Source: Sphingomonas japonica
Lineage (GTDB): Bacteria > Pseudomonadota > Alphaproteobacteria > Sphingomonadales > Sphingomonadaceae
Assembly: GCF_006346325.1 (NCBI RefSeq)
Contig: NZ_VDYR01000001.1
Span: 2,195,501 to 2,259,500 of the forward strand
Length of the DNA: 64,000 nt
Direction: 5' to 3'
Numbering within the stretch: the first letter of the stretch is position 1; every line of letters begins with the position of its first letter. The notes under the pieces were generated by a model. It was not told where the DNA came from. It did not search any database and saw only the letters and a program-made list of their open reading frames with translations. The position numbers were made by a program, and so were the translations under genes. Positions 43,790-52,854 of this stretch are shown piece by piece.

Positions 43790-44326
43790 TCAAATCCGTT
43801 TCGACGCGGCAATCGCAACGCGGCATCCGGCGCGGATCAGCGCCGACATCACCGGATAGCCGATCGCCTGCTCGGCGCCGTGGTCGAGCGCCGCCTGTTT
43901 GTGCTCCAGCTCCTCGGCCTGAAAATCCAGCACCGCGGCACTCAGCTCGGGATCATCCTCGCCCAGCGCATCGAGCTGCTGCTGATAATGCAGGTCGATC
44001 TCGGTCTCGACCGCGACGGTGCATGCCATCGCCGCGCGGGGTCCGATCGCCGCGGTCACTGCCCCAAGCGCAAAGCCCGCGACGTCCCAGAAAGGCTGCA
44101 GTACCGTCGGCCGCACCCCGCGTTCGGCGATCATGCGGTCAAAGAAGGCGCGGTGGCGTTCTTCCTGCTCGGCCATCCCGGCGATCGCACGCGCCATCGG
44201 CACATGATCGCCCATGATCGCCAATTGCCCGGCATAGATGCGCGTCGCGCCATATTCTCCGGCCTGGTCGACGCGGATCATCGCCGTGGTCGGCTCGCGC
44301 CGGTCGCCGGGTCGCCATCGTGCCAT
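43790..44326 (-). CDS. coq7: 5-demethoxyubiquinol hydroxylase COQ7
   Basis: 178 residues, ferritin-like di-iron protein. The iron ligands are visible in DQAGEYGATRIYAGQ (Glu, near 25), EQEERHRAFF (E-x2-H, near 53), ETEIDLHY (near 107) and EELEHKQAA (E-x2-H, near 140). It catalyses the penultimate hydroxylation of ubiquinone synthesis at the membrane. The ATG overlaps the dsbB stop (TGATG), a coupling that makes sense because DsbB reduces ubiquinone. The frame upstream of this ATG is not homologous. Confidence 0.93.
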   Translation of the reverse strand: MARWRPGDRREPTTAMIRVDQAGEYGATRIYAGQLAIMGDHVPMARAIAGMAEQEERHRAFFDRMIAERGVRPTVLQPFWDVAGFALGAVTAAIGPRAAMACTVAVETEIDLHYQQQLDALGEDDPELSAAVLDFQAEELEHKQAALDHGAEQAIGYPVMSALIRAGCRVAIAASKRI

Positions 44327-44805
44327 CAGCCCGCCTTTCGCTTCAACAGCGCCAAGATGGCGACGGCACCGCCCAGCGAAAAGAGCGCGTTGAACCCGGC
44401 GAGCGAAATTCCCGCAAAGGTCCATTGCGGCACGTCGCAGCGCGTCAGCGGCGCGGCCATGATGTCGGCGAGCAGGTCGCCCGAACCCGACGAAGGCGCG
44501 GCCGAACAGCCGGTGATGCCATCCCACCAGCGATATTCGACCCCGGCATGGAACACGCCGATCGCTCCCGACAGCGCGATCAGCAGCGCCGCAAGCACCA
44601 CCAGCGCGACGCGATTGTTGGTCTGCGGCACGAAGAACGCCAGCAGCGCCGCCGCGATGGCGCCATAATGCGGCCAGCGCTGCCAATGGCACATCTCGCA
44701 CGGGTACAGCCCGCCCAGATATTGCGAGCCGAGCGCCCCCGCGATCAGCGCGAGCGGCAGCAGCAGCGCCAGCCAGCGCGCCGCGATCAGGCCGGGTCCA
44801 CGCAC
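44326..44805 (-). CDS. dsbB: Disulfide bond formation protein DsbB
   Basis: 159 residues, four transmembrane helices. The first periplasmic pair is C-E-M-C in LYPCEMCHWQRWPH near 35-48, with the quinone-proximal residues following. The second pair lies in the larger loop (GCSAAPSS near 98 and RCDVPQW near 122). It re-oxidises DsbA and passes electrons to ubiquinone. The start is uncertain; GTG 44805 is chosen because it leaves a short cytoplasmic tail before the first helix. It lies 10 bases after ctpA and overlaps coq7. Confidence 0.88.
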   Translation of the reverse strand: MRGPGLIAARWLALLLPLALIAGALGSQYLGGLYPCEMCHWQRWPHYGAIAAALLAFFVPQTNNRVALVVLAALLIALSGAIGVFHAGVEYRWWDGITGCSAAPSSGSGDLLADIMAAPLTRCDVPQWTFAGISLAGFNALFSLGGAVAILALLKRKAG

Positions 44806-44815
44806 GCGGCCGGGA

Positions 44816-46159
44816 TCAGCGCGCCGAGCGAGTGGCAGCAGGCTTCGCCTGCGCCAGTTGCGGCCCGGTGCCAAGCCGGCCGATCGTCTTCAGCGCATAA
44901 TGCAGCTGGAAATCCTCGATTCCCTGCTTCTTGAGCTGCTCGGCGGTGGCGGCAAAGCGCGGGTCGGTCTTGTCATCCTCCTCAAGCGTACGGTCGTCGA
45001 CCTTAGCCTCGTTGATCAGATGGCGGCGCAGATCGGCCTCGCGGAACACCGGCCGGTCCTTGTAGTCAGGGTCGGAAATCTGCGGCACGACCAAATCGGG
45101 TTCGATCCCGCCTTCCTGCACCGACTTGCCGGACGGCGTGTAGTAGCGCGCGGTGGTGAGGCGGAGCGCGCTTTCCGGCCCGAGCTGGAGCAGCGTCTGC
45201 ACCGATCCCTTGCCGAACGTGCGTTCGCCCATCACCAGTCCGCGATGATGATCCTGGATCGCGCCGGCGACGATCTCCGACGCCGATGCCGTCCCCGAAT
45301 CGACGAGCACGACGATCGGCAGGCCGTTCGCCAGATCGCCGGGACGGGCGTAATAGCGCTCGATATCGCCCTTGGCACGGCCGCGCTGCGATACGATCTC
45401 GCCGCGTTCGAGGAACACGTCCGACACCTCGATCGCCTGGTTGAGCAGCCCGCCGCCATTGTTGCGCAGATCGACGATATAGCCGAGCGGCTTCTTGCCG
45501 AGCGATTTCTCGATCGCCATCATCGCCGCGCGGGTGTCGGCGCCGGTCGATGCCGAGAAGGTGTTGATGTTGACGATGCCGATGCCGTCCTTGACTTCCC
45601 ACTTGACCGGCTTCTGCACGATGATCTCGCGCATCATCGTGACGTCGATCGGCTTGTCCTGACCCGGACGCACCAGCGTCAGCGATACCTTGGTCCCCGG
45701 TTCGCCGCGCATCTCGGTAATCGCCGCATCCAGCGTCTCGCCGAAGATCAGCTTGCCGTCGATGTGCGTGATATAGTCGCCGGCCTTGACCCCGGCGCGA
45801 TCGGCCGGGGTATCCTCGGTCGGAGCGATCACCTTGACCGCACCGTCTTCCTGCGTGACCGTCAGGCCCAGGCCGCCGTAATTGCCCTCGGTCTGGATGC
45901 GCATATTCTCGAAATCGAGCGCATTGACATAGGAGCTGTGCGGATCGAGCGCCGCCAGCATCCCCTGGATCGCGCCTTCGACCAGCTTCTTGTCCTCGAC
46001 CGGTTCGACATATTCGGCTTTGACGCGGTTGTAGACGTCCATGAACACGTCGAGCTCGCGATAGCTGTCGGTATCGACCTGCGCCATCGCCGCGGTCGCG
46101 ATCGGAACGAGCGCCATCGCCGATGCGATCGCGGTTGCCTGGAGCAGCGGACGGGCCAT
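44816..46159 (-). CDS. Carboxy-terminal processing peptidase, S41 family (CtpA)
   Basis: 447 residues: a signal sequence (about 1-27), a PDZ domain with EGNYGGLGLTVTQEDG near 92 and AGVKAGDYITHIDG near 125, and a catalytic domain with GYIVDLRNNGGGLL near 225, the nucleophile Ser in DSGTASASEIVAGAI near 290, and Lys in GERTFGKGSVQ near 315. It degrades periplasmic proteins with exposed C-termini. The ATG at 46159 has no strong ribosome site. It is in the conserved order rlmH-envC-ctpA, an arrangement that ties it to peptidoglycan hydrolase control. Confidence 0.93.
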   Translation of the reverse strand: MARPLLQATAIASAMALVPIATAAMAQVDTDSYRELDVFMDVYNRVKAEYVEPVEDKKLVEGAIQGMLAALDPHSSYVNALDFENMRIQTEGNYGGLGLTVTQEDGAVKVIAPTEDTPADRAGVKAGDYITHIDGKLIFGETLDAAITEMRGEPGTKVSLTLVRPGQDKPIDVTMMREIIVQKPVKWEVKDGIGIVNINTFSASTGADTRAAMMAIEKSLGKKPLGYIVDLRNNGGGLLNQAIEVSDVFLERGEIVSQRGRAKGDIERYYARPGDLANGLPIVVLVDSGTASASEIVAGAIQDHHRGLVMGERTFGKGSVQTLLQLGPESALRLTTARYYTPSGKSVQEGGIEPDLVVPQISDPDYKDRPVFREADLRRHLINEAKVDDRTLEEDDKTDPRFAATAEQLKKQGIEDFQLHYALKTIGRLGTGPQLAQAKPAATRSAR

Positions 46160-46262
46160 GCGGGATACTCTTGATACGGGGTTTTGATACAGGCTTCGGG
46201 GCGATGATAGCGCCATTCGCGCCGCGATCAAAGGATGCAGTGACGATCGGTGCAGCGGCGAG

Positions 46263-47417
46263 TCAGCGCAGCAGCGCCACCAGGTCGATCGGGACGCCGC
46301 GCCGCCGCAGCTCGGTGGTGATGCGCGGCGCAGCGCCGGCCGGCGCTCGGCCGATCGGATCGCCCGCGGCTACGCGATCGCCGCGCTCCACGCTGGCCCG
46401 CTCGAGCCCGCTCACCAGGCTGCTCCATCCGTCGCCATGCGCCAGGATGACGACGCCGCCATAGCTTCGAAACGCGCGGGCGAAGACGACGCGACCCGCC
46501 GCCGGCGCGACCACTATCGCCCCCGGCCAGGTCGCCACCGTCAGCCCGCGTGCGCGCACGCCATTGTCCGACACCTCGCCGAGCCCGGTGACGAGCTGGC
46601 CCGCGACCGGCAGGCGATACGGCGCTTCTCCTTGCACTTCGACGCCGCGCGCGCCCGGCCGCGGCAGCGGCCCGTCCAACCGCTCGAGCGAAGCGCGGGT
46701 GTCGGCGGCGATCCCCGCCAGTTCCATCTGATCGACGATGTCGCGCGCATCCTCCCCCAGCGCCAGCGCCCTATCCGACTCGACCAGTGCAGTGCGTTCC
46801 AGCGCGACCGAGCGCAGCCGGCTTTCGGACTCGGCGCGGACGAGCGCGATTCGTTCGCGTTCGAGCGCGGCGCGCCCATCGGCCAGCGCCCGCGCCGCGC
46901 CGCTCGCCTCGATGCGCAGCCGGTCCGCGCGCTCGACTGCCCGGCGCAGCTCGGCCGAACGCGCCGCGACCACCGGCACGACGCTGGCCAGCGCCGCACG
47001 GACATGCACCAGATCGGCGGTCGATCCCGGCTGCGCGATCGCGGCGATCGCCGGACGCCGGGCCAGCGCCTGCAGCGCCGCGACCAGCCGCAGCGTCGGC
47101 GCCTGCCGCTCCGCCAGGCGGCTGCGTTCGAAGGCCAGGCGGCGCTCGATCAACGCGACACTTGCCTCCGCCGCGGCGGTCTCCGCTTGCGCCGCCGTCA
47201 CCCGCGCCGCGACTGCCGCCTGCGTGACCCGTGCGCGCGCGGCCGCGTCACGCGCCCGCTCCGCCCCCGCCTCGAGCGCTCGCGCGCGTTGGAGCGCCGC
47301 CGCCTGAGCGCGCCGCGCCTCGGCAAGCCGCGCACGATCCGCCGCCGATGGGTCCGCCTGCGCGGTCAGCAGCAGCGTCGCGGCGCCTGCCAAAACGAGA
47401 ATGCGGACGGCGCGCAT
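46263..47417 (-). CDS. Murein hydrolase activator, EnvC-like (degenerate LytM)
   Basis: 384 residues with a signal peptide (to about residue 22), a long Ala/Arg/Glu coiled coil (about 25-240) and a C-terminal M23/LytM domain (about 260-384). The catalytic Zn ligands are missing: the first motif reads VRARGLTVAT where active enzymes have H-x3-D, and the HxH position reads LAHGDGW without a second His. EnvC activators lack the same ligands and stimulate amidases with help from FtsEX, which is also in this window. It starts five bases after the rlmH stop with GAGGGG. Confidence 0.85.
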   Translation of the reverse strand: MRAVRILVLAGAATLLLTAQADPSAADRARLAEARRAQAAALQRARALEAGAERARDAAARARVTQAAVAARVTAAQAETAAAEASVALIERRLAFERSRLAERQAPTLRLVAALQALARRPAIAAIAQPGSTADLVHVRAALASVVPVVAARSAELRRAVERADRLRIEASGAARALADGRAALERERIALVRAESESRLRSVALERTALVESDRALALGEDARDIVDQMELAGIAADTRASLERLDGPLPRPGARGVEVQGEAPYRLPVAGQLVTGLGEVSDNGVRARGLTVATWPGAIVVAPAAGRVVFARAFRSYGGVVILAHGDGWSSLVSGLERASVERGDRVAAGDPIGRAPAGAAPRITTELRRRGVPIDLVALLR

Positions 47418-47421
47418 GCCG

Positions 47422-47844
47422 TCACCCCTCGCGATGATAGGGGTGGTTGGCAAGGATGCTGGTGGCGCGAAACAGCTGCTCGGCCAGCATCGCGCGCGCC
47501 AGCAGATGCGGCCAGGTCAGCCGCCCGAATGCGATCAGAAGATCGGCCTCCGCACGGTCGGCATCGCCGAACCCGTCGGCGGCGCCGATCAGGAAGCGCG
47601 CCTCGCGCACGCCATCGTCGCGCCAGCGCCCGAGAATATCGGCAAAGGCCTTCGACGAAAGGTCGCGTCCCGTTTCATCGAGCAGGACCCGGCGGGTCTC
47701 CGCGGCGTAGGGCGGCATCCGGCCGCCCTGATCGGGCAGTTCGGTGATGCGCGTGTTCCAGGCGATCCGCTTGAGATAGCGGTCGATCAGTTCGGCTTCA
47801 GGCCCGCGCCCGATCCGCCCGCGCGCGACGATATGCAGCAGCAC
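47422..47844 (-). CDS. rlmH: 23S rRNA (pseudouridine1915-N3)-methyltransferase RlmH
   Basis: 140 residues, SPOUT fold. LIDRYLKRI near 20, FLIGAADGFGD near 84 (SAM loop) and LLARAMLAEQLFRATSILANHPYHREG at the C-terminus are diagnostic. It methylates pseudouridine 1915 in helix 69 of 23S rRNA. The start is GTG, 13 bases after rsfS. Paired with rsfS as in most bacteria, suggesting ribosome maturation control. Confidence 0.94.
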   Translation of the reverse strand: MLLHIVARGRIGRGPEAELIDRYLKRIAWNTRITELPDQGGRMPPYAAETRRVLLDETGRDLSSKAFADILGRWRDDGVREARFLIGAADGFGDADRAEADLLIAFGRLTWPHLLARAMLAEQLFRATSILANHPYHREG

Positions 47845-47856
47845 GCGGGGGCAGGA

Positions 47857-48243
47857 TCAGTGAGTCTGGGGCGGCGCGTCGTCTCCGAACGCCCACATCC
47901 TCTCGAGATTGTAGAAGCTGCGCACTTCGGGACGGAACAGATGGACGATCACGTCGCCGGCATCGATCAGCACCCAGTCCGCGCCGGGCAGCCCCTCGAT
48001 CCGCGCCGGTCGGCCGAATTCGGCCTTGATCTTCTCAGCCAGCTTGGTCGCCATCGATGCCACCTGCCGGGTCGATCGTCCCGATGCCACCACCATGTAA
48101 TCGGCGATGCTCGATTTGCCGGCGAGCGGGATCGACACCGTCTCTTCGGCCTGGTCGGCGTCGAGCGAGGTCAGGACGAGCTGATGCAGCGCCTCGGCCC
48201 CTTGCGGGTCGGACGAGCGGTACGCAGCGGAGGATGTGGCCAA
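47857..48243 (-). CDS. rsfS: Ribosomal silencing factor RsfS
   Basis: 128 residues: LHQLVLTSLDADQAEETVSIPLAGKSSIADYMVVASGRSTRQVASMA near 20-66 and DWVLIDAGDVIVHLFRPEVRSFYNLERMW near 88-116 are the RsfS core. It binds L14 and blocks subunit joining in starvation. A TTG start at 48243 is proposed because a near-perfect TAGGAG lies eight bases upstream, overlapping the nadD stop; no ATG gives a sensible length, and longer frames run through nadD in another phase. Confidence 0.9.
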   Translation of the reverse strand: MATSSAAYRSSDPQGAEALHQLVLTSLDADQAEETVSIPLAGKSSIADYMVVASGRSTRQVASMATKLAEKIKAEFGRPARIEGLPGADWVLIDAGDVIVHLFRPEVRSFYNLERMWAFGDDAPPQTH

Positions 48244-48251
48244 GAGAGCTC

Positions 48252-48902
48252 CTAGGACTGGGGCTGTGCGGGTTGCGGGCGGGGCGGCGCGAAACGCCGG
48301 TGCCAGGCTGGGTCGGCGGCGCGCAAGCGTGTCGCCGAAGTCGGATCGAGGCGGAAGCGCAGCAGCACGAGGGCCGGCAATCTCCACTTGGTCCAGTTCT
48401 TCGCCTGGCCTGCGGGGCGCACATGCCGTCGCAGCCAACTCATCGCAGGACTTGCGCGAGCATCCCCTTCATAGCCCGGACGCGCGATCACCGCAATCGG
48501 CATGGTGCGCGCGATGTCGCGCCAGCCTTTCCACTGATCGAACTGGGCCAGATTATCGGCGCCCATCAACCAGATGAAGTCGTGCTTGGGGCGCAACGCG
48601 ACCAGCTTGCGCAGCGTATCGACGGTATAGCGCGTCCCCAGCCGCCGCTCGATCGCGGTGGGGCGGATCGGTGCATGCCGCGCCATTGCCTGAGCCGACG
48701 CCATTCGCGCCGCAAAGGGCGCCATATCGGCGGCACCTTGTTTGAGCGGATTGCCTGGCGACACCAGCCACCACACTTCGTCGAGCCCGAGCGCACTCAG
48801 CGCCGCAAGCGAGATCGCGCGATGCCCGCGATGCGCCGGATTGAACGATCCGCCGAGCAGCCCGATGCGAATCAAGAGACCGCCGTCGTCGCCATTATCC
48901 AC
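48252..48902 (-). CDS. nadD: Nicotinate-nucleotide adenylyltransferase NadD
   Basis: 216 residues with [17 protein letters not shown] near 14-30 (nucleotidyltransferase HxGH motif variant HRGH) and [10 protein letters not shown] near 46, [14 protein letters not shown] near 114. The ISTxxR position is replaced by the less conserved tail. It makes nicotinate adenine dinucleotide in NAD synthesis. The GTG at 48902 overlaps the proA stop by eight bases and follows AGGTGC; a TTG at 48875 just before IRIGLLGG is an alternative start. Confidence 0.92.
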   Translation of the reverse strand: MDNGDDGGLLIRIGLLGGSFNPAHRGHRAISLAALSALGLDEVWWLVSPGNPLKQGAADMAPFAARMASAQAMARHAPIRPTAIERRLGTRYTVDTLRKLVALRPKHDFIWLMGADNLAQFDQWKGWRDIARTMPIAVIARPGYEGDARASPAMSWLRRHVRPAGQAKNWTKWRLPALVLLRFRLDPTSATRLRAADPAWHRRFAPPRPQPAQPQS

Positions 48903-50142
48903 GCACCTGTCCGGTTCCGCGCACCAGCCATTTATATGTGGTCAGCCCCTCGAGCGCGACCGGGCCGCGGGCGTGGAGGCGGCCGGTGGCGATGCCGATT
49001 TCCGCGCCCAGCCCGAACTCGCCGCCATCGGCGAACTGGGTCGATGCGTTCCACATCACGATCGCCGAGTCGACGTCGGTGAGGAAGCGTTCGGCGGTGG
49101 CGGCATCTTCGGTGACGATGGCATCGGTATGATGCGAACTGTGGCGCGCAATATGCGCGATCGCGCCGCCCACTCCATCGACCATCGCCACCGACAGAAT
49201 CGGCGCGAGATATTCGGTGTCCCAATCCTGTGCCGTCGCCACTCCGATACGCGCATCGATCGCCTGCGCGTCGGCATCACCGCGCAGCTCGCAGCCGGCC
49301 TCGAGCAACGCCGCTACGATCGTATACGGATCGGGCAAGGCGCGATCGATCAGCAGCGTTTCGGTCGCACCGCAAATGCCGGTGCGCCGCAGCTTGGCAT
49401 CGACGACGATCGCACGCGCCCTGGCGGGGTCGGCGGCGGCATCGACATAGCTGTGGCAGATGCCGTCGAGATGCGCGAGCACCGGCACGCGGGCATCGGC
49501 CTGAACCCGCGCGACCAGCGACTTGCCCCCGCGCGGCACGATCAGGTCGATCGCGCCCGCCGCAGCCAGCATCGCGCCCACCGCCGCGCGATCGGTGGTC
49601 GGCACCAGCTGCACCGCATCGCGCGGCAACCCCGCGCTCTCCAGCCCGGTTACGAAGGCTAAATGGATCGCGGCGTTGCTTGCCCGCGCTTCCGATCCTC
49701 CGCGCAGGATCGCGGCGTTGCCCGCCATCACGCACAGGGCCGCTGCATCGGCGGTGACGTTTGGCCGGCTTTCGAAGATGATCCCGATCACCCCGATCGG
49801 CACGCGGACGCGGTCGAGCACCAGCCCATTGGGGCGCTCGGAGCGATCAATGCGCTGTCCGACCGGATCGGCAAGCGCCGCAACCGCCTCGATTCCCTGC
49901 GCCATCGCATCGATGCGCCCCGTGTCGAGCCGCAGGCGGTCGAGCAATGCGTCGGTCAATCCCCCCTGCTCGGCGCGTGCCATGTCCTGCGCGTTCGCCT
50001 CCAGGATCGCGGCGGCGCGATTGCGAACCATGTCGGCAGCGGCGCGCAGTCCGTCCGCCTTGCGCGCGGTCGGCATCGCGGCAAGCTGGCCGGCGGCGGC
50101 GCGGGCCGCCACGCACATCGGGGCGAGATCGAACTCCATCAT
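48895..50142 (-). CDS. proA: Gamma-glutamyl phosphate reductase ProA
   Basis: 415 residues of the aldehyde dehydrogenase-like ProA family: [23 protein letters not shown] near 112-134, catalytic Cys in [17 protein letters not shown] near 253-269, and [13 protein letters not shown] near the C-terminus. It reduces glutamyl-5-phosphate with NADPH in proline synthesis. The ATG at 50142 (MMEFDL) is used; proB is not adjacent. First gene of the long minus-strand run to coq7. It is divergent from the DUF3667 gene across 50 bases. Confidence 0.94.
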   Translation of the reverse strand: MMEFDLAPMCVAARAAAGQLAAMPTARKADGLRAAADMVRNRAAAILEANAQDMARAEQGGLTDALLDRLRLDTGRIDAMAQGIEAVAALADPVGQRIDRSERPNGLVLDRVRVPIGVIGIIFESRPNVTADAAALCVMAGNAAILRGGSEARASNAAIHLAFVTGLESAGLPRDAVQLVPTTDRAAVGAMLAAAGAIDLIVPRGGKSLVARVQADARVPVLAHLDGICHSYVDAAADPARARAIVVDAKLRRTGICGATETLLIDRALPDPYTIVAALLEAGCELRGDADAQAIDARIGVATAQDWDTEYLAPILSVAMVDGVGGAIAHIARHSSHHTDAIVTEDAATAERFLTDVDSAIVMWNASTQFADGGEFGLGAEIGIATGRLHARGPVALEGLTTYKWLVRGTGQVRG

Positions 50143-50192
50143 GCTACAAGTTGCGCTCGCGCGGCGACAGCGCAACTGATAAATGCCTGGTG

Positions 50193-51254
50193 ATGAGTGG
50201 GGAGCTAGAGGGGGCGGCCGAACTGGCCACTGGCGGCCTGATCGCGCGCGCGTTCGAGCCGCGCGCGGGCGAGGGCGCGGGCGAAGGCGACGCAATGTGC
50301 CTCAACTGCGGGACTGCGCTGCTCGGAACGCATTGCCACCGCTGCGGGCAAGCGGCGCACGTACATCGCTCGTTCGGGGCGATCGGGCATGAACTGCTCC
50401 ACGGCGTCGTCCATTTCGAAGGCAAGATGTGGCGCACGCTGCCGATGCTCGCCTTCCGTCCCGGCGAATTGACCCGGCGCTATGTCGCCGGTGAGCGCGC
50501 GCGCTTCGTCTCGCCGATGGCGATGTTCCTGTTCTCGGTGTTCACGCTGTTCGCGCTGCTGTCGATCCTGGGCGTGTCGCCGCCGACCGAAATATCGAGC
50601 GGCGCGCAAGTAGAAGCCGGGATTGCTGAAACCCGATCCGATCTCGCCGACGACCGCGAGGAAGCAGTCGAGGATCGCGATCGTCTGGCGCCCGGCGATC
50701 CGCAGCGCGCCAAACTCGACGCCCGGATCGCCGATATCGACCGCGAGGCCGCGGTGCTGGCAGCGGCGGCCACCGCGGTCAAGGGCAAGGGCAGCACCGT
50801 GACCGACATCGGCAAGACGGGCTGGCACCGCCTCGACAAGGGGATCGAAAAGGCCAACCGCAATCCGGGGCTGCTGCTCTACAAGCTGCAGGCGAACAGC
50901 TACAAATTCTCGTGGTTGCTGATCCCCCTGTCGCTGCCGTTCGTCTGGCTGCTGTTCGCGTGGAAACGGCAGTATCGCCTGTACGACCATGCGGTGTTCG
51001 TGACCTATTCGATCGCGTTCATGTCGCTGGTGTTCGTCACGCTGATGCTGCTGGACATGATCCCCGGGGCGATGCCGCTGATCGGCACCCTCGCCCTGAT
51101 CGTCCCGCCGCTGCACCTCTACAAGCAACTTCGCGGCGCCTATGCGCTCAGGCGCTGGTCGGCGCTGGCGCGGACCCTCGTGCTCGGCAGCCTGATCGGC
51201 GTGGTGCTGACGATGTTCATCATAGCCCTGCTGGCGCTCGGACTGGTCGGCTAG
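50193..51254 (+). CDS. DUF3667 zinc-ribbon membrane protein
   Basis: 353 residues. A zinc ribbon ([18 protein letters not shown] near 32-49) is followed by the block [54 protein letters not shown], characteristic of DUF3667. Then come one transmembrane helix, a highly charged coiled coil of about 80 residues (about 145-225), and four transmembrane helices at the C-terminus. The function is unknown. The start at 50193 has no strong ribosome site; a GTG at 50190 is in frame. Confidence 0.85.
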   Translation: MSGELEGAAELATGGLIARAFEPRAGEGAGEGDAMCLNCGTALLGTHCHRCGQAAHVHRSFGAIGHELLHGVVHFEGKMWRTLPMLAFRPGELTRRYVAGERARFVSPMAMFLFSVFTLFALLSILGVSPPTEISSGAQVEAGIAETRSDLADDREEAVEDRDRLAPGDPQRAKLDARIADIDREAAVLAAAATAVKGKGSTVTDIGKTGWHRLDKGIEKANRNPGLLLYKLQANSYKFSWLLIPLSLPFVWLLFAWKRQYRLYDHAVFVTYSIAFMSLVFVTLMLLDMIPGAMPLIGTLALIVPPLHLYKQLRGAYALRRWSALARTLVLGSLIGVVLTMFIIALLALGLVG

Positions 51255-51284
51255 CGTCGTTTCGCTCAAACGACACCGGGCGGG

Positions 51285-51977
51285 TCAGCGATCGCCTTCG
51301 CAGCGCACCGTGCCCGGTCCCTTGATATCGCACGGCGCAGTGCCCCCGACGCTGATCGCACCCAGCCCGGTGGCGGTGACGACCGCCGTACCGCGCGCGG
51401 CGAAGCTGCTGTCGCCGCCGCTTTGCGCCACCACGTCGAGGTCGCCGACCATCAGATCGGCGGCGTCGTAACTACCCGCGCCGCTGACGGTGAAGCGCCC
51501 GCGCCGCGCATCGCCTGCCAGCGCGATGATGCCGGTGCCGTTGAGCGTTGCGCGCACCTCGTCGGCATCGACGTCGCCGACGGCGATCGCCCCCGACCCG
51601 GTCAGCGACAGCACCACTTCCTGGCCGCGCAGCCGATCGACTGCGACACGCCCGCTTCCGGTCAGCACGACGCTTTGCAGCCGAGGTGTCGCCACTGCGA
51701 TCTGCGGCCGGTCGGGGGTGTCGCCGGGCCAACCGCCCCACGCGCTGGGATTGACCGCGACGACGAGGATGCGGTCCTCGACGCGGACATCGACCGAATC
51801 GACCGCGCGAGAATCTCCGCGGATCGTCGCGGTCGCGCCTGTCCCGGTCGCGACCTCGACCGCGAACGGACCCTCGACGCGGACGCCATCAAATCCGGTG
51901 ACCATCACCGTGCGCTCGTCGGCGGAGATGGCAGGCGCGACCGAAAGGGAAAGCGCGGCGGGCAGGATCCAGATCAT
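51285..51977 (-). CDS. Exported GIN-domain (DUF2807) protein
   Basis: 230 residues with a signal peptide (to ISADE, about residue 20). The mature protein is a right-handed beta-solenoid in appearance: repeated LTGSGRVAV, LTGSGAIAV, LNGTGIIAL, VSGAGSYDA turns spaced about 19-20 residues, the hallmark of the GIN domain. A C-terminal pair of cysteines (CDIKGPGTVRC) probably forms a disulfide. Function of GIN proteins is unknown. It lies 42 bases downstream of a second, related GIN gene, so likely a tandem duplication. Confidence 0.85.
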   Translation of the reverse strand: MIWILPAALSLSVAPAISADERTVMVTGFDGVRVEGPFAVEVATGTGATATIRGDSRAVDSVDVRVEDRILVVAVNPSAWGGWPGDTPDRPQIAVATPRLQSVVLTGSGRVAVDRLRGQEVVLSLTGSGAIAVGDVDADEVRATLNGTGIIALAGDARRGRFTVSGAGSYDAADLMVGDLDVVAQSGGDSSFAARGTAVVTATGLGAISVGGTAPCDIKGPGTVRCEGDR

Positions 51978-52019
51978 CGGGCTAGGATCGCACCGAAGCG
52001 CGACCGCTGGCAAGCGGCA

Positions 52020-52745
52020 TCAATTGCCGCAGCGCGCCTCGCCCGACCCCACCTTGCTGACGGTGCAGCGCGCCGCGCTGCCCAGATCGGCCGAGCCGGA
52101 TCCGACCAGCGACACCTGCGCCGGGCCATTGACCGCGGCGCTCGCATCGCCCGACCCGGCGATCGACACCTCGGCGGTCCGAGCGCGCAGCTGCTCCGCG
52201 CGGATGTCGCCCGACCCGGCAATGTCGAGCACCAGCCGGTCGGCCGTGCCAGCCGCCGACAACGCGCCCGAGCCCGCGACCGACAGCCGTACCGCACCGC
52301 CCGCGAGCGCACCCACCGTCAGGTCGCCCGAGCCCGCCAGATCGGCGTCGAAGTCGCCCTCGGCGCGGTCGATGGTCAGGTCGCCCGAACCGGCGAGCGA
52401 CCCGCCGCGGATCGCCGGCATGGTCACGGTGATGGTCACGCCCTTGTCGTCGTCGCGCCAGCGGAACCCGTCGCGCCCCTTGCGGCCGATCCGCAGCTCG
52501 TCGCCGACCTTCTTGATCTCGAGCCGTTCGATCGATGCGGGGTCGCCGGTGGCGCGGATCGCGAACGCCCCACCGGTGCGAACCTCGACATCGTCCGATC
52601 CGCGCAGCTCGACGCGGGTGAAGTCGCGCACCGGATAATCCCGCGTGACGCCGCCCTGCGCCGCGGCGGCCCCTGCCTCGCCGCTGGCGGCATTGCCCCC
52701 GCATGCCGCCAGCGGCAGCGCCGCCAAAAGCCATATCGCCTGCAT
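52020..52745 (-). CDS. GIN-domain (DUF2807) lipoprotein
   Basis: 241 residues. The N-terminus MQAIWLLAALPLAAC is a lipoprotein signal with lipobox LAAC at 12-15. The domain carries the same turns as its neighbour (LAGSGDLTI, LAGSGDLTV, VAGSGALSA, IAGSGDIRA, IAGSGDASA), more regular than in the downstream copy, and a C-terminal Cys pair. It is preceded by a perfect AAGGAGG ribosome site and, upstream of that, an AT-rich palindrome. The two genes form an operon. Envelope location is predicted; function unknown. Confidence 0.87.
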   Translation of the reverse strand: MQAIWLLAALPLAACGGNAASGEAGAAAAQGGVTRDYPVRDFTRVELRGSDDVEVRTGGAFAIRATGDPASIERLEIKKVGDELRIGRKGRDGFRWRDDDKGVTITVTMPAIRGGSLAGSGDLTIDRAEGDFDADLAGSGDLTVGALAGGAVRLSVAGSGALSAAGTADRLVLDIAGSGDIRAEQLRARTAEVSIAGSGDASAAVNGPAQVSLVGSGSADLGSAARCTVSKVGSGEARCGN

Positions 52746-52757
52746 ATCAGCCTCCTT

Positions 52758-52781
52758 CGTGTATTATTAATATAATACACG
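52758..52781 (-). promoter_or_regulatory. AT-rich palindromic operator/promoter of the GIN operon
   Basis: Perfect 10-bp arms CGTGTATTAT (52758-52767) and ATAATACACG (52772-52781) with a 4-base spacer lie just upstream of the AAGGAGG site. The stretch is strikingly AT-rich for this genome and contains TATAAT-like hexamers, so it probably overlaps the -10 region and binds a dimeric repressor. The GTGTA...TACAC form is reminiscent of GntR/YtrA- or PadR-type sites, but no regulator gene is next to it. Confidence 0.65.
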
Positions 52782-52803
52782 CGAGGGATAGCGCACGCAA
52801 ATG

Positions 52804-52830
52804 AAAAGGGCGGCCCGAACGGACCGCCCT
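52804..52830 (-). terminator. Rho-independent terminator of carD
   Basis: On the minus strand a 10-bp stem (AGGGCGGTCC / GGGCCGCCCT, one mismatch) with a 4-base loop is followed by TTTTC, starting 25 bases after the carD stop. Confidence 0.82.
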
Positions 52831-52854
52831 CAAGCACTTCGTCGCGGCCGATAT

